DNA of 60,592 nucleotides from Alphaproteobacteria bacterium (GCA_028871345.1 JAGWNK010000023.1:1-60592), one strand, 5' to 3'; shown: positions 9,839 to 19,689, counted from the first letter of the stretch. The notes: a model not told the origin generated them from the sequence alone. A program made the numbers and translations.

Positions 9839-10534
9839 TCAACTCACGCGGTCGGGCACGAGGACATAACCCACGCCGCGCACGGTCTGCAGGTAGAGTG
9901 GCAATTTCGGATCCTCTTCGATCTTGCGCCGCAGCCGGGTAACCTGCACGTCGATGGAGCGCTCCAGCGAGACGCCGAGGCGCGTGCACAGGTCCTGCCG
10001 CGAGAAAGAGCGACCGGCATTGGCCGCAAACAGCTGGAGCAGCGCGTTTTCCGAGCTCGTCAGACGCACGGGCTTGCCCTTCTTCTTGAGCTGGCCGCGT
10101 TCCGCATCATACACGCAATCCCCCATGCGGACTTCGGCGTGGGCGGCACGCGAGGGGGGCGCGGCGCGCCGCAGCAGCGCTCCGACGCGCAGCACCAGCT
10201 CGCGCGGCTCGAACGGCTTGGTAAGGTAATCGTCGGCGCCTCGTTCCAGGCCCGCAATGCGGTCGCCGGCCTCGCTCCTTGCGGTCAGCATCAGGATCGG
10301 CACGGAGGAATTGGCGCGCATCGACTGGGCAAAGTCGAATCCCGACTCGCCGGGCATCATCACATCGAGGATGAGAAGATCGAACGCCATGCTCTTCATC
10401 AGCGCCCGCGCGTCGGCGGCATCGGCGGCAACGCTGACGCGGAAACCGTTGCCCGAGAGATACCGCTGCAGGAGGGAGCGCAGTTTTTCGTCGTCGTCCA
10501 CAACGAGCAGATGCGGATCTTCGACGGCGCTCAT
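9839..10534 (-). CDS. OmpR-family response regulator
   Basis: A 231-residue two-domain regulator. The receiver domain (about 1-120) has the acidic pocket VVDDDE, the phosphoacceptor D57 in LILDVMMPG, the conserved Thr in LTARS and K106 in YLTKPF. The C-terminal winged helix (about 135-231) ends in the family sequence RTVRGVGYVL-type (here QTVRGVGYVLVP). Its ATG overlaps the stop of the upstream MarR gene (ATGA) and it is followed by the cognate kinase after two bases, so all three are coupled in translation. Confidence 0.95.
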   Translation of the reverse strand: MSAVEDPHLLVVDDDEKLRSLLQRYLSGNGFRVSVAADAADARALMKSMAFDLLILDVMMPGESGFDFAQSMRANSSVPILMLTARSEAGDRIAGLERGADDYLTKPFEPRELVLRVGALLRRAAPPSRAAHAEVRMGDCVYDAERGQLKKKGKPVRLTSSENALLQLFAANAGRSFSRQDLCTRLGVSLERSIDVQVTRLRRKIEEDPKLPLYLQTVRGVGYVLVPDRVS

Positions 10535-11025
10535 GACTTGTGGCTCCTGAGCCGGTCCTCTCTGATCATGCCCTGAACCACTTTACGAAAGCCGTTGACC
10601 GCATCCTGGCCCGCGCCCTTGAAGGCCGAAACCATCAGCGGGCGCTGTGCGCTCCAGATGGAATCGGTGAGCATCCTGCCCGCCGGCGTGAGCTGAAGCC
10701 GACGGGTGCGACGATCCTGCATGCCGGTCTTGCGTTCCACGTATCCGCCTCGCAGCAGGTCGTTGAGAACGCGGTTGAGGCTCTGTTTGGTGATTTTGAG
10801 ACAATCGAGCAATTCGGCCACCGAAAGCCCCGGGCGTCGAGCAATGAAATGCAAGGCGCGAGCATGAGCGCGTCCCAATCCTGCTTTGCTCAACGCCTCC
10901 GCACTTTGGGCGGACAGGTTGCGCGCCGCGATGAACAGCAAATCCAATCCTTGCTTTAGCGCCTCATCGCTAAGGTATAATGCGGCGGTTTCCGGCGGGC
11001 TTCCGCCGAATTTTAAGTCAGACAT
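10531..11025 (-). CDS. MarR-family transcriptional regulator
   Basis: A 164-residue dimeric winged-helix regulator. The DNA-binding core is visible as LSVAELLDCLKITKQSLNR (helix-turn-helix) followed by the wing KTGMQDRRTRRLQLT, where the D-x-R-x3-(R/K) signature is typical of MarR proteins. ATG 11025 (MSDLKFGG) is preferred; an in-frame ATG at 11046 would add seven residues. It starts 54 bases from the divergent ilvE start, so a dimer bound there could control both its own operon and ilvE. The stop codon overlaps the start of the response regulator. Confidence 0.93.
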   Translation of the reverse strand: MSDLKFGGSPPETAALYLSDEALKQGLDLLFIAARNLSAQSAEALSKAGLGRAHARALHFIARRPGLSVAELLDCLKITKQSLNRVLNDLLRGGYVERKTGMQDRRTRRLQLTPAGRMLTDSIWSAQRPLMVSAFKGAGQDAVNGFRKVVQGMIREDRLRSHKS

Positions 11026-11079
11026 GCTGACACAAATAGGCCTCATGCCGAGCCAAGGCAAGTGCTGGAGGAACAGACG

Positions 11080-11982
11080 ATGGCGGAAGTGATCCCCTTT
11101 GATCAGCGCGACGGTTCGCTGTGGTACGACGGCAAGCTGGTGCCCTGGAAGGACGCCAAGACCCATGTCTTGACGCATGGCCTGCACTACGCCTCGTGCG
11201 TGTTCGAAGGCGAACGGCTGTACTCTGGGCGCATCTACAAGCTCAAGGAGCACACGCATCGCCTGTTCGAGAGCGCCCGCATCCTCGGCATCCGGATTCC
11301 GTATACGGAGGAGGACATCAGCAAAGCCTGCATAGAGGCCTGCGAAACGCAGGGATTCAGCGACGCCTATGTGCGCCCGGTGGTGTTCCGCGGCAGCGAG
11401 ATGATGGCGGTGGCGGCCCAGCAGACCAAGACGCACGTCGCGATCGCGGCGTGGCAATGGCCGTCCTACTTCGACCCCGAGACCAAGATGAAGGGCATCC
11501 GGCTCGACATCTCCGAGTGGCGCCGCCCGGCGCCGGATACGGCCCCGACGCAGGCGAAAGCGGCGGGGCTCTACATGATCTGCACCATGTCTAAGCACAA
11601 TGCCGAGGCGAAGGGCTACACCGACGCCATGATGCTCGACTATCGCGGCCTCGTGGCCGAGGCCACCGGCGCGAATATCTTCTTCGTCAAGGACGGCAAG
11701 CTGCACACGCCGATCGCCGACTGCTTCCTCAACGGGATCACGCGGCAATCGGTGATGGCGCTGGCGCGGGCCCGGCAGATTCCGGTAGCCGAGCGGCGCA
11801 TCGAGCCCCAGGAACTGGAAGGTTTTTCGGAATGCTTCCTGACGGGTTCGGCGGCGGAGGTGACGCCGGTGTCCGAGATCGGATCCTACCGCTTCACCCC
11901 AGGGGAGATTTCGCGCACGCTGATGCATGATTATGCCGACGACGTGCGGCGGGAGATATCGCTGGTGCATCTCGGCGCCTGA
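11080..11982 (+). CDS. ilvE: Branched-chain amino acid aminotransferase
   Basis: A PLP-dependent class IV aminotransferase of 300 residues that interconverts Leu/Ile/Val and their 2-oxo acids. Visible landmarks are the N-terminal WYDGKLVPW, the substrate loop GLHYASCVFEGER, the Schiff-base lysine region QAKAAGLYM, the PLP-phosphate region GLVAEATGANIFFV and the late TGSAAEVTPV. A GGAGGA element sits before the ATG at 11080; the frame also opens at GTG 11062. It is divergent from the MarR operon, and convergent with moaE 17 bases beyond its stop. Confidence 0.95.
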   Translation: MAEVIPFDQRDGSLWYDGKLVPWKDAKTHVLTHGLHYASCVFEGERLYSGRIYKLKEHTHRLFESARILGIRIPYTEEDISKACIEACETQGFSDAYVRPVVFRGSEMMAVAAQQTKTHVAIAAWQWPSYFDPETKMKGIRLDISEWRRPAPDTAPTQAKAAGLYMICTMSKHNAEAKGYTDAMMLDYRGLVAEATGANIFFVKDGKLHTPIADCFLNGITRQSVMALARARQIPVAERRIEPQELEGFSECFLTGSAAEVTPVSEIGSYRFTPGEISRTLMHDYADDVRREISLVHLGA

Positions 11983-11999
11983 CGCGTTCCCGGCCCCTC

Positions 12000-12440
12000 C
12001 TATTGTTTCCAGCGGGCGGCGGCGTGGTCGTCCGTGGCCTTGGCGTCGACCCAGCGCGTTACGCCGGCCCTGGTCTCTTCCTTCCAGAAGGGTGCCCGGG
12101 TCTTCAGATAGTCCATCAGGAACTCGCAGGCGGCGAAGGCCTCGCGGCGGTGCAGGGCGGCCGTGCCCACGAATACGATGGGTTCGCCTGGCTTGAGGCT
12201 GCCCACGCGGTGGACGACGGTGGCGGCGAGAAGCGGCCAGCGGGCCTGCGCTTCCCCGATGTGGCGGGCGATCTCGCGCTCGGTCATGCCGGGATAGTGC
12301 TCGAGGCGCAGGGTGGCGAGGTCGCCTTCACGGCGCACGAAGCCGGTGAAGGTGGCGACCGCGCCGGCGCCGTCCGACAGGCCGGCGATCTCGGCGGCCG
12401 CGTCGAAGGGTTCGCACTGGATGGCGATGCGCGTTTTCAT
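12000..12440 (-). CDS. moaE: Molybdopterin synthase catalytic subunit
   Basis: A 146-residue large subunit of molybdopterin synthase, which with thiocarboxylated MoaD converts cPMP to molybdopterin. Typical segments are ATFTGFVRREG near the start, HRVGSLKPGEPIVFVG and the active-site lysine region KTRAPFWKEE. Its ATG overlaps the moaD stop (ATGA), and moaD overlaps pgsA the same way, so the chain uvrC-pgsA-moaD-moaE is probably translated as one coupled unit. Molybdenum-cofactor genes moaA, moaC or moeA are not in the window. Confidence 0.95.
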   Translation of the reverse strand: MKTRIAIQCEPFDAAAEIAGLSDGAGAVATFTGFVRREGDLATLRLEHYPGMTEREIARHIGEAQARWPLLAATVVHRVGSLKPGEPIVFVGTAALHRREAFAACEFLMDYLKTRAPFWKEETRAGVTRWVDAKATDDHAAARWKQ

Positions 12441-12688
12441 CCGCCGGTCACCGGCGGAAAGAAGGCGATCTCGTCGTCTTCGCCGATCAAGGCATCCCAG
12501 TCGGCATGCTCCTGGTTGATCGCGGCGCGCAGGCGCCTCAGATCACCGAAGGCGTCGGCGTAGCCCGCGCTGCGGACCGCCAAGCGGGAAGCCAGGTCGC
12601 GCAAATTTGAACAACCGGCGGGAAGGGGAACCGTCTCCTCGCCCCTGCCGGTCTTCTGGCGCACCCATGCGAAGTAGAGGAGTTTCAC
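12437..12688 (-). CDS. moaD: Molybdopterin synthase sulfur-carrier subunit
   Basis: An 83-residue beta-grasp ubiquitin-like protein that carries the thiocarboxylate used by MoaE. It begins VKLLYFAWVRQKTG, has the family-like middle, and ends in the obligatory Gly-Gly (IAFFPPVTGG), the residue pair that MoeB adenylates. The start is a GTG at 12688 overlapping the pgsA stop by four bases (GTGA); longer frames upstream are pgsA in another frame. The stop overlaps the moaE ATG. Confidence 0.95.
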   Translation of the reverse strand: MKLLYFAWVRQKTGRGEETVPLPAGCSNLRDLASRLAVRSAGYADAFGDLRRLRAAINQEHADWDALIGEDDEIAFFPPVTGG

Positions 12689-13257
12689 GCCGGCGTCTCG
12701 CGCCGCGGGCGGGCATGGGCGAGCCCCGCCCGCAGGTAAACATAGCCGGTGGCGACGGTGAGCGCGGCGGCGACCCACAGCGCCACATAGGCGAAGGCCA
12801 GCGCTCCCGGCACGACCTTCTCGGCGATGGGACCCAAGATCATGGCGCCGATGGCGATCATCTGGATCGTGGTCTTGATCTTTGCGAAGAAGCTCACCGG
12901 CACGCTGACATCGGCGCCGGCCAGGAACTCGCGCAGCCCCGAAACCAGGAACTCGCGCGACAGGATCACCAGCGCCGGCACCAGTTTCCAGCCGTCGAAC
13001 TGGCCTTCCGCCACCAGCATCATCAGCGCCACGCCCACCAGGATCTTGTCGGCGATGGGGTCGAGCATGCGGCCGAAATCGCTGCCGGCATTGAGCTTGC
13101 GCGCCGCCAGGCCGTCGAGTGCGTCGCTGATGCCGGCGACGCAGAACACGCCGAAGGCCGTCAGCCGCGCCGTGTCGCCCGGAATCCAGAACGCCACGGC
13201 GAATACCGGCACCAGCACGATGCGCAGGATGGTGATGAGATTGGGGAGCCGGAACAT
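12685..13257 (-). CDS. pgsA: CDP-diacylglycerol--glycerol-3-phosphate 3-phosphatidyltransferase
   Basis: Integral membrane enzyme making phosphatidylglycerophosphate, the committed step to phosphatidylglycerol and cardiolipin. The product is 190 residues with several hydrophobic helices and the CDP-alcohol phosphotransferase signature D-x2-D-G-x2-A-R-x8-G-x3-D-x3-D at residues 45-70. ATG 13257 (MFRLPNLIT) matches the family start; GTG 13266 is three codons further up. It follows uvrC by about 20 bases; this uvrC-pgsA-moaD-moaE order is well known in alphaproteobacteria. The stop overlaps the moaD start. Confidence 0.95.
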   Translation of the reverse strand: MFRLPNLITILRIVLVPVFAVAFWIPGDTARLTAFGVFCVAGISDALDGLAARKLNAGSDFGRMLDPIADKILVGVALMMLVAEGQFDGWKLVPALVILSREFLVSGLREFLAGADVSVPVSFFAKIKTTIQMIAIGAMILGPIAEKVVPGALAFAYVALWVAAALTVATGYVYLRAGLAHARPRRETPA

Positions 13258-13278
13258 CACGGTCACGACATTAGGCCC

Positions 13279-15132
13279 TCATCCCGTGGGATGGAAGAAG
13301 TCGTAGATCTTGCGGGCCAATGTCGAGGAAACCCCTTCGACACTTTCGATGTCGCCCAGGCTGGCTCCGGCGACCGCTCGGGCCGACCCGAAATGCTGCA
13401 GCAAGGCGCGCTTGCGGGCGGCACCCACGCCGGCGACCTCGTCCAGCGGATTGGCGCCGATCGCCTTCGAACGTTTTTTGCGGTGGCTGCCGATGGCGAA
13501 GCGATGGGCCTCGTCGCGCAACCGCTGGAGGTAGTAGAGCACCGGACTCCTCTGATCGAGACGGAACGGCGCTTTCCCCGGCTGATGGAAATGCTCATAG
13601 CCGGCGTCGCGTTCCGCGCCTTTGGAAATTGCCGCCAAGGTGACGTCCTCCACACCCAGGTCGGCGAACACCTGACAGGCGACCGAGAGCTGGCCCGGCC
13701 CGCCGTCGATCAGCACCAGGTCCGGGCGCTTGGCTTTGGCGTCCTCATCCTCCTTCATCAGCCGGGCGAAGCGCCGCGTCAGCACCTCGCGCATCGTGGC
13801 GTAGTCGTCACCGGCGATGTCGGCGGTCTTGATGTTGAACTTGCGGTATTCGTTCTTCTCGAAGCCGTCGGGCCCGGCCACGACCATGGCGCCTACGGCA
13901 TGGGCGCCTTGAACGTGGGAGTTGTCGTAGACCTCGATGCGGCGTGCCGAATCCAGGCCGAAGGTTTCACATACCCCTTCCAGGATCTCACGGGTGGCGG
14001 AGTTCTCCGCCAGGCGCCGTGCCAGTTGCTCGCGGGCATTGGTCAGGGCCATCTGGACCAGGTCGCGCTTTTCGCCGCGTTCGGGCACGACGAGGTGAAC
14101 CTTGTGTCCGGCGCGCATCTCCAGCGCTTCGGCGAGCAAGGCCCGGTTCGGCAGTTCCTCGCTCAACAGGATCAGCGACGGCGCCGGGCGCTCGTCGTAG
14201 AACTGGCCGATGAAGGCCTCCAGCACCTCGCCCGGTGCGAGGTCGGCGGCATGACGCGGGAAATAGGGGCGGTTGCCCCAGTTCTGCCCGGCGCGGAAGA
14301 AGAAGACCTGGACGCAGGTCTCACCGCCCTGGCTGAAGGCCGCGAAGAGATCGGCCTCGGCGAAGGTGGAGGGATTGATGCCCTGCGTCGACTGGATGCT
14401 GTTCATGGCGCGCACGCGGTCACGCAGCCGCGCGGCGCGCTCGAAGTCCAGCGCTGCGGATGCCTCCTCCATCTCCTTCACCAGCTTGGCCTGCACGGTG
14501 CGGCTCTTGCCCTGCAGGAAGCGTTCGGCTTCCGCCACCAGCTCGCGATAAGCAGCTTCGTCGATGCGCTGCACGCAAGGCGCGCTGCAGCGCTTGATCT
14601 GGAACAGCAGGCAAGGGCGGGTGCGCGACTCGAAGACGGAGTCGGAACAGGAACGCAGCAGGAAGGCCCGCTGCAGGGTGTTGAGCGTGCGGTTGACCGC
14701 ACCGGTGTTGGCGAAGGGACCGAAATAGAGGCCCTTGGCCGATTTGGCGCCGCGGTGCTTGAGCAGCTGCGGATAGGCGTGGTCCTGGCGCAGCAGGATG
14801 TTGGGGAAGGATTTGTCGTCGCGGAACGAGACGTTGTAGCGCGGCTTCAGCCGCTTGATGAGATTGGATTCCAGTAGCAGCGCCTCGGTCTCGGACGCCG
14901 TGGTGACGAACACCATGTCGGCCGTCTCGGCGATCATGCGCGCGATGCGCTCGGTGTGGCCGCCCGACTTGGCGTAGGAGGCCACGCGCTTCTTCAGGCT
15001 CTTGGCCTTGCCGACATAGAGGACATCACCCTTGCGGTCGAGCATGCGGTAGACGCCGGGGTGGTCCGGCAGCGTCTTCACATGCGCGGCGATGCAGGCG
15101 ATGCCGATCAGCGCGGACTGGGCGTCCGTCAT
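13279..15132 (-). CDS. uvrC: Excinuclease ABC subunit C
   Basis: Nucleotide-excision repair nuclease of 617 residues that makes both incisions around UvrB-bound lesions. Domains in order: GIY-YIG (about 20-100; GVYRML and [13 protein letters not shown]), cysteine region with [16 protein letters not shown] motif around residues 200-235 ([14 protein letters not shown]), the RNase H-like endonuclease half ([15 protein letters not shown] and LIDGGPGQL), and tandem helix-hairpin-helix motifs at the C-terminus ([15 protein letters not shown]). The ATG at 15132 has GGAG upstream. It heads the operon with pgsA and moaDE. Confidence 0.97.
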   Translation of the reverse strand: MTDAQSALIGIACIAAHVKTLPDHPGVYRMLDRKGDVLYVGKAKSLKKRVASYAKSGGHTERIARMIAETADMVFVTTASETEALLLESNLIKRLKPRYNVSFRDDKSFPNILLRQDHAYPQLLKHRGAKSAKGLYFGPFANTGAVNRTLNTLQRAFLLRSCSDSVFESRTRPCLLFQIKRCSAPCVQRIDEAAYRELVAEAERFLQGKSRTVQAKLVKEMEEASAALDFERAARLRDRVRAMNSIQSTQGINPSTFAEADLFAAFSQGGETCVQVFFFRAGQNWGNRPYFPRHAADLAPGEVLEAFIGQFYDERPAPSLILLSEELPNRALLAEALEMRAGHKVHLVVPERGEKRDLVQMALTNAREQLARRLAENSATREILEGVCETFGLDSARRIEVYDNSHVQGAHAVGAMVVAGPDGFEKNEYRKFNIKTADIAGDDYATMREVLTRRFARLMKEDEDAKAKRPDLVLIDGGPGQLSVACQVFADLGVEDVTLAAISKGAERDAGYEHFHQPGKAPFRLDQRSPVLYYLQRLRDEAHRFAIGSHRKKRSKAIGANPLDEVAGVGAARKRALLQHFGSARAVAGASLGDIESVEGVSSTLARKIYDFFHPTG

Positions 15133-15618
15133 CGGGGGGTCTCCGGCGGGCGGTGCCTCTCCACCATATCAAGTCGTGCCGTTCTGCAATTCCACTAGCC
15201 CTCGATCATTGATGTACGGAATCCGGCAAACCGGCCCCTCTCCCTCCCCCCCCCCAGGGGTGATAGGACAGATGTCGGAAACCTGTCCAAATCCTGGCGG
15301 GGGATTGAACGTCGGAACGCCCGGTCCGCAGGCCGCCCTGTCCCGCTGCATATTCTCTCCTGAGCTGTTCGGCTTCACGTCCATTCAAGCCCTTACCACC
15401 GATTCCAGCTGGTCGGGCGGCTTATTCGCCGAGGGCCCCGACCAAGATGGAATGCCCCGCATCGTAGATAAGACAGAAATCCTTTATTTCAAGAGGCGCC
15501 GGAAATTAAATTTGGCTTCTGCGACGCAATGTCATGACGCATGGGGGCGTCTATAGTCCAAGCGCGCATTCATGTGCATTCGAGCGAAGATGGTGCAGTG
15601 TTGGCCGGGGGGCTTGCC
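15133..15618. other. Gene-free stretch between uvrC and lipoprotein hydrolase
   Basis: About 490 bases between divergent genes with no convincing reading frame. It includes a pyrimidine-rich run of Cs around 15247-15256 and an AT-richer part near 15475-15535 that could hold the promoter of the plus-strand hydrolase. No RNA gene or clear inverted repeat was recognised. Confidence 0.5.
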
Positions 15619-17406
15619 ATGCTCAATTCTCGAACCGCTTTGCTTCTGATTGCCTGCATCTCACTTGCGGGCTGCGTCACCCATCCGCTCAGCCGGACGA
15701 GCGCCGAATCCTCGGCTGCCGTGACGCTCAGCGGCTACACCGTATCCGCCGGGCAGACCATCACGGTCGAAGCGGTCGACCAGAACACGGGAAATCTCGC
15801 AACCCTGGGCACGGCCACCGCGGCGATGTCCGGCACCTCGTATACGACGCCGTCCGGCACGCCCTACACGCTCTATCCCTGGTCGTTCAACGCCGGCGTG
15901 CTGGCGCCCAACTACTGGTCGCCCCAGTCGATCGTAGCGGACCTCGCCACCAGTCAGGGCCATCTCGAGCTGGTGACCTCCGGCGGCGGCTACACCTTCC
16001 GCACCTTCAGCCCAGCCGCGCTCGACGCCGTGCTGGCTTCGGGCACCGACCCGCTTACGGCGGGCAGCCGCTACTCCGACGGCACCTCCACCGTGCTGTT
16101 CGATCAGACCGGCGTGGGCTCGGGACCCGAAGGTCCGTGGGTGACCGTGGCGGGCATGATCTCAGACTCGCATTCGCCCTATTATTCGCCGGTCGCCTGG
16201 AGCGTCGGCTACTACACCGTCGAAGGCGGCAAGAAGATCTACGGCCTCATCTGTGCGCCGACGACGGGGGGACCTTACCCTGTGGTGGTGTACAATCACG
16301 GCGGCACCGACGGCACCAACGGAGGCAACATCACGGGCGTGGTGACCGCTGCAGGCTGGACGAGCCAGCCGGCGGGGGCTCCCGACGGTCTCGGCCAGTG
16401 CCTCGACTGGGCCAAGCGCGGCTGGGTGTTCGCGACCTCATCCTATCGCGGCGAGAAGGTGAACATCACCTCGTCGAGCGCGGCGTTTCCGTCGGGCAGC
16501 TGGACCTCGGACGGCAGCGTCGAGTTCTGCATGGGCGAGGTGACCGACGTCCTGGCGCTCACCGATCTCCTCGTCCATCACGCCGGCGCCATCACCCTGG
16601 GCAGCCCCAGCCAGAGCGTGCCCATCGCCGTCAACGGCAAGCTCCTCATGGTGGGATATTCGCATGGCGGCTGCATCACGCACCGCGCGGTCGAGCAGGG
16701 AGCGCCCGTCACCGCCTATTCGGTGATCGAGGGCTTCACGGACATGCGGCTCGGCTATCTGACGGGACGGGCCGCAGGATTTACTCCCGTGCAGGCGGCG
16801 ATCGGATCGGGCGCCTTCCAGCCGGGCGTCAGCGTCTACCAGCCCGATGCCAGCGGCGTGATGGGCTACAATTGGCGTTCCGCGCACTATTTCGCAGCGC
16901 GCGGCGATCTGGCCATCCGCAAGTTCAGCACCATGCCGATCCTGATCCTGCAAGGCGACATCGACGCCTTCAATCCGGTCCCCCTGTCACAGCCCGCGGA
17001 GATTTCGGCCGACATCGGCGCGACCAATATTTTTGTCGGTCCCGCCGGCGTGTCGCCGCCGTCGAGCGAGCCCTGCATCGACGGCCCCGTCGGGGCACCG
17101 CTGCCGGCATCGCTCGCCGCGCCCGACAAGTCCTGCCCCATCTCGTTTACGCCGATGAACACCGGCGACCCCTGCGTGGCGGACAACACGCCGCCGCCTC
17201 TGATGGCGCTGTGCAAGGTCGTGATGCTGCCGCTGTCGCCGCCGGCGGGTCAGTCGCAGCAGCTGCATTATCTCGTCGTCTTTCACAACATGAATCACAC
17301 CAACGGCGGCCTGGCGATCAAGGAGACGTTCAACCGCTTCGCCGAGCAGAACTTCATGCGGCAGCCGGGCTGCGACGGATTGCAGATCAACTGCGCCTCG
17401 GATTGA
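15619..17406 (+). CDS. Lipoprotein alpha/beta hydrolase (prolyl-oligopeptidase-like)
   Basis: A 595-residue exported lipoprotein: signal peptide followed by lipobox LAGC with Cys19. The first ~210 residues form a Ser/Thr/Gly-rich beta region; the remainder is an alpha/beta hydrolase with VVVYNHGG, the nucleophile elbow GYSHGG, an acid candidate in LQGDIDAFNP and a histidine candidate in HNMNH. Many cysteines lie in the C-terminal part, consistent with a periplasmic or outer-membrane location. Relatives include dipeptidyl-peptidase-like and polyester/carboxylesterase-like enzymes, so substrate is unknown. The internal ATG at 15619 is chosen because it opens directly into the signal peptide. 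Confidence 0.8.
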   Translation: MLNSRTALLLIACISLAGCVTHPLSRTSAESSAAVTLSGYTVSAGQTITVEAVDQNTGNLATLGTATAAMSGTSYTTPSGTPYTLYPWSFNAGVLAPNYWSPQSIVADLATSQGHLELVTSGGGYTFRTFSPAALDAVLASGTDPLTAGSRYSDGTSTVLFDQTGVGSGPEGPWVTVAGMISDSHSPYYSPVAWSVGYYTVEGGKKIYGLICAPTTGGPYPVVVYNHGGTDGTNGGNITGVVTAAGWTSQPAGAPDGLGQCLDWAKRGWVFATSSYRGEKVNITSSSAAFPSGSWTSDGSVEFCMGEVTDVLALTDLLVHHAGAITLGSPSQSVPIAVNGKLLMVGYSHGGCITHRAVEQGAPVTAYSVIEGFTDMRLGYLTGRAAGFTPVQAAIGSGAFQPGVSVYQPDASGVMGYNWRSAHYFAARGDLAIRKFSTMPILILQGDIDAFNPVPLSQPAEISADIGATNIFVGPAGVSPPSSEPCIDGPVGAPLPASLAAPDKSCPISFTPMNTGDPCVADNTPPPLMALCKVVMLPLSPPAGQSQQLHYLVVFHNMNHTNGGLAIKETFNRFAEQNFMRQPGCDGLQINCASD

Positions 17407-17467
17407 GGGGCGGCGCCGGCCATCCAAGCGATGCCGTCGAGCCGCAACATGCCGGTGCCCGACCGGA

Positions 17468-19411
17468 TCAGCTGCCGATGTTCTCCTTCAGGAACTTCTC
17501 CAGCTCGTTCAACATGCGGATGCGCGTCGCCGAGGTTTCCATGTAGTGGTCCTCGCCGTCGAAGCGGATGAACGTCACCTTCTTGCCGGCTTTCCTGAGC
17601 GCCTCGTCCATGATCTCGCTCTGCTCGATCTTCACGGTCGTGTCTCCCTCGCCATGCATCAACAGGACGGGGCATTTCACGGCGGCGGCATTGCGGCTCG
17701 GCGAGGTCGCGGCAAGCTTCGAAATATCCTCCGTTCCCATGCGCGAGCCCCAGAAGGAGAACAGCTTGGATTCGTTGCCGGCGGTGAGGTACTCGGCATG
17801 CACCTGCACGGGAAGGTCGGAGACGCCCGCCCAACTGACCGCGCAGGCGTAGAGGTCGGGGGTGAATGCGGCGCCGGCCAAGGCGGCATAGCCGCCATAG
17901 CTCGCGCCCACGATGCAGATGCGTTTGGGATCGGCGATGCCGTCGGCGATCAGCTTCTTGACGCCGTCGGTGATGTCGTCCTGCATCTTGAGACCCCATT
18001 GCTGGGACCCGGCGTCGGTGAACTTGTGGCCGTAGCCGGCCGAGCCGCGGTAATTCGGCTGCAGCACGGCGTAGCCGCGGTTCGCCAGGAATTGCGCCCA
18101 CCAATCGAAACTGAGGTCGTCGCGGTCATCCGGTCCGCCGTGCGGCATGACGACGACGGGAAGGTTCTTGGGCGTCTTCCCGGGCGGCAAGGTCAGATAG
18201 GCGGGGATCGGCAGTCCATCGCGCGCGACGTAGTTGTAGGGCGCCATCTCGCCCAGGTCGCTTTCCTGCAGAGCGGGATAGGCCGAAGCGATGGTCGCCG
18301 TTTCGTGCGTGTTGCGATCGAGAAAGTAGTAGGTCGCCGGATGACGCGGGCCTGCCACCACGAAGAGGACGGCGTCCGCGGCTCTGTCCCACGAGACGAT
18401 GCCGACGGTAAGGCCCGGAAACGCCTGCTCGAGGCCGGACTGCAAGGCCTGGCGCTTGGCGTCGAAATAGCGATGCTGGGGCCTGTCGGCGACGTAGCTC
18501 GCCCCGATGACCCGGCCGGTCCATTCATCGACGATGGCGCCGTCGGCGTCGTAGTTCGGCGCGGCAAACAGGGTGACGCGCGTGCCGCTGTCGAAGGCGC
18601 GCTTGGTCAGGATCCAGAAGTGCTGGTCGCTCTGTTCGGCCTGCACCAGGGCGCTGCCGTCTTCCGTCAGTCCCACCGCGTTCGCGCCGCGGTCGGTCGT
18701 GGCGTCAAACGAGCCGAATTCACGCCATCGGTCGCCGTCCTTCACGTAGAGATGGTCCGTCAGCGGGCTTGCCGTCTGGTCGACGCGTGCGACGACGTGG
18801 CCGTGTCCGTCCGAAATCCATTCGATAGTGTTGTCGTTGCCGGAGACCACGAGATCCCCCGCGCCGGTTCGCACGTTCACCTTGAGCAGGTCCTCGTGGA
18901 ACCAGGCGATTCCCTGATCCCACTCCCAGATGTTCATGAGGACATCGTCCGGCGAGTCGGGCATCAGGTCGTTGATCAAACCGTTGTTCGTGTTGTTGCG
19001 CATCGTGGGGCGGTTCTTGAGCAGCAGCACGCCGTTCTTGCCGTCGGGGTCAACGGCCATCGCTCTGACCCAGGTCCTGACTTGGTTGTCCCAGGCCGCG
19101 ATCTTGTTTTCGGACGCGATCAACACCAGGCGGTCGTTCTTCACCCAGCGGATGTCGTCCACGACGGCGCCGCTGTAGGTGAGGATGGTGGGCTGCTCAT
19201 TGGCGCCAGGATGAGTCTTGAAGACCACGGCGGCGCGGTGACCCTGATAGGGCTGCAGAGCCGCAATGAACTTCCCATCGGGCGACAGCTTGGGCGATGA
19301 AATGAACGGCAAGCTGCCGAACGCCTCGACCGGCGGGACGGCCTGGGCCGCTCCCGCAAGAACCAAGACCGCCGCGAGCCCCAGCGCGCAAAATATCCGC
19401 CGAGATTTCAT
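17468..19411 (-). CDS. Exported S9-family serine peptidase (prolyl oligopeptidase type)
   Basis: A 647-residue periplasmic peptidase with an N-terminal signal peptide ending near AAQA, a beta-propeller-like region to about residue 390 and a C-terminal alpha/beta hydrolase domain. The triad is visible: Ser in VGASYGGYAAL, Asp in HGEGDTTVK and His in DGEDHYMET. The oxyanion segment MPHGGP precedes them. ATG 19411 follows GGGGGGA and gives a clean signal peptide; the frame also opens four codons earlier. It is convergent with the lipoprotein hydrolase, another alpha/beta hydrolase, and divergent from the PLP/ATP-grasp pair. It probably trims peptides taken up through the outer membrane. Confidence 0.92.
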   Translation of the reverse strand: MKSRRIFCALGLAAVLVLAGAAQAVPPVEAFGSLPFISSPKLSPDGKFIAALQPYQGHRAAVVFKTHPGANEQPTILTYSGAVVDDIRWVKNDRLVLIASENKIAAWDNQVRTWVRAMAVDPDGKNGVLLLKNRPTMRNNTNNGLINDLMPDSPDDVLMNIWEWDQGIAWFHEDLLKVNVRTGAGDLVVSGNDNTIEWISDGHGHVVARVDQTASPLTDHLYVKDGDRWREFGSFDATTDRGANAVGLTEDGSALVQAEQSDQHFWILTKRAFDSGTRVTLFAAPNYDADGAIVDEWTGRVIGASYVADRPQHRYFDAKRQALQSGLEQAFPGLTVGIVSWDRAADAVLFVVAGPRHPATYYFLDRNTHETATIASAYPALQESDLGEMAPYNYVARDGLPIPAYLTLPPGKTPKNLPVVVMPHGGPDDRDDLSFDWWAQFLANRGYAVLQPNYRGSAGYGHKFTDAGSQQWGLKMQDDITDGVKKLIADGIADPKRICIVGASYGGYAALAGAAFTPDLYACAVSWAGVSDLPVQVHAEYLTAGNESKLFSFWGSRMGTEDISKLAATSPSRNAAAVKCPVLLMHGEGDTTVKIEQSEIMDEALRKAGKKVTFIRFDGEDHYMETSATRIRMLNELEKFLKENIGS

Positions 19412-19689
19412 GTTTCCCCCCACCCAAGACCGTCAGCTTTCAGAACCTGAAGTTGCATTGCAACTGCGCGATTGGTCCCACGGGTGATGCTGCACTGCGG
19501 GGTCGGGGAAGACGCCTTGACTTGCGGCCCATTCGACCGCTCCGGCGGTGGTGAGCGGGGATGGCGCCCGCGCCGCGCCAGCCGGGTCCATCAACCGTTA
19601 ACCGTTCCCGCCTACCGTTATCGAGAACTATTCGCCTAACAAGCCGTGAACCCCTCCCTTGCCGTCCTCTGAACGGCGCAGGTGCAGCC

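Noticed and set aside
12607..14877. 756-codon plus-strand frame opposite pgsA and uvrC
   Set aside because: No domain and covers genes of certain identity on the other strand.
15234..15384. Short frames in the uvrC-hydrolase gap
   Set aside because: No start signals or homology; the C-run makes one frame look open by chance.
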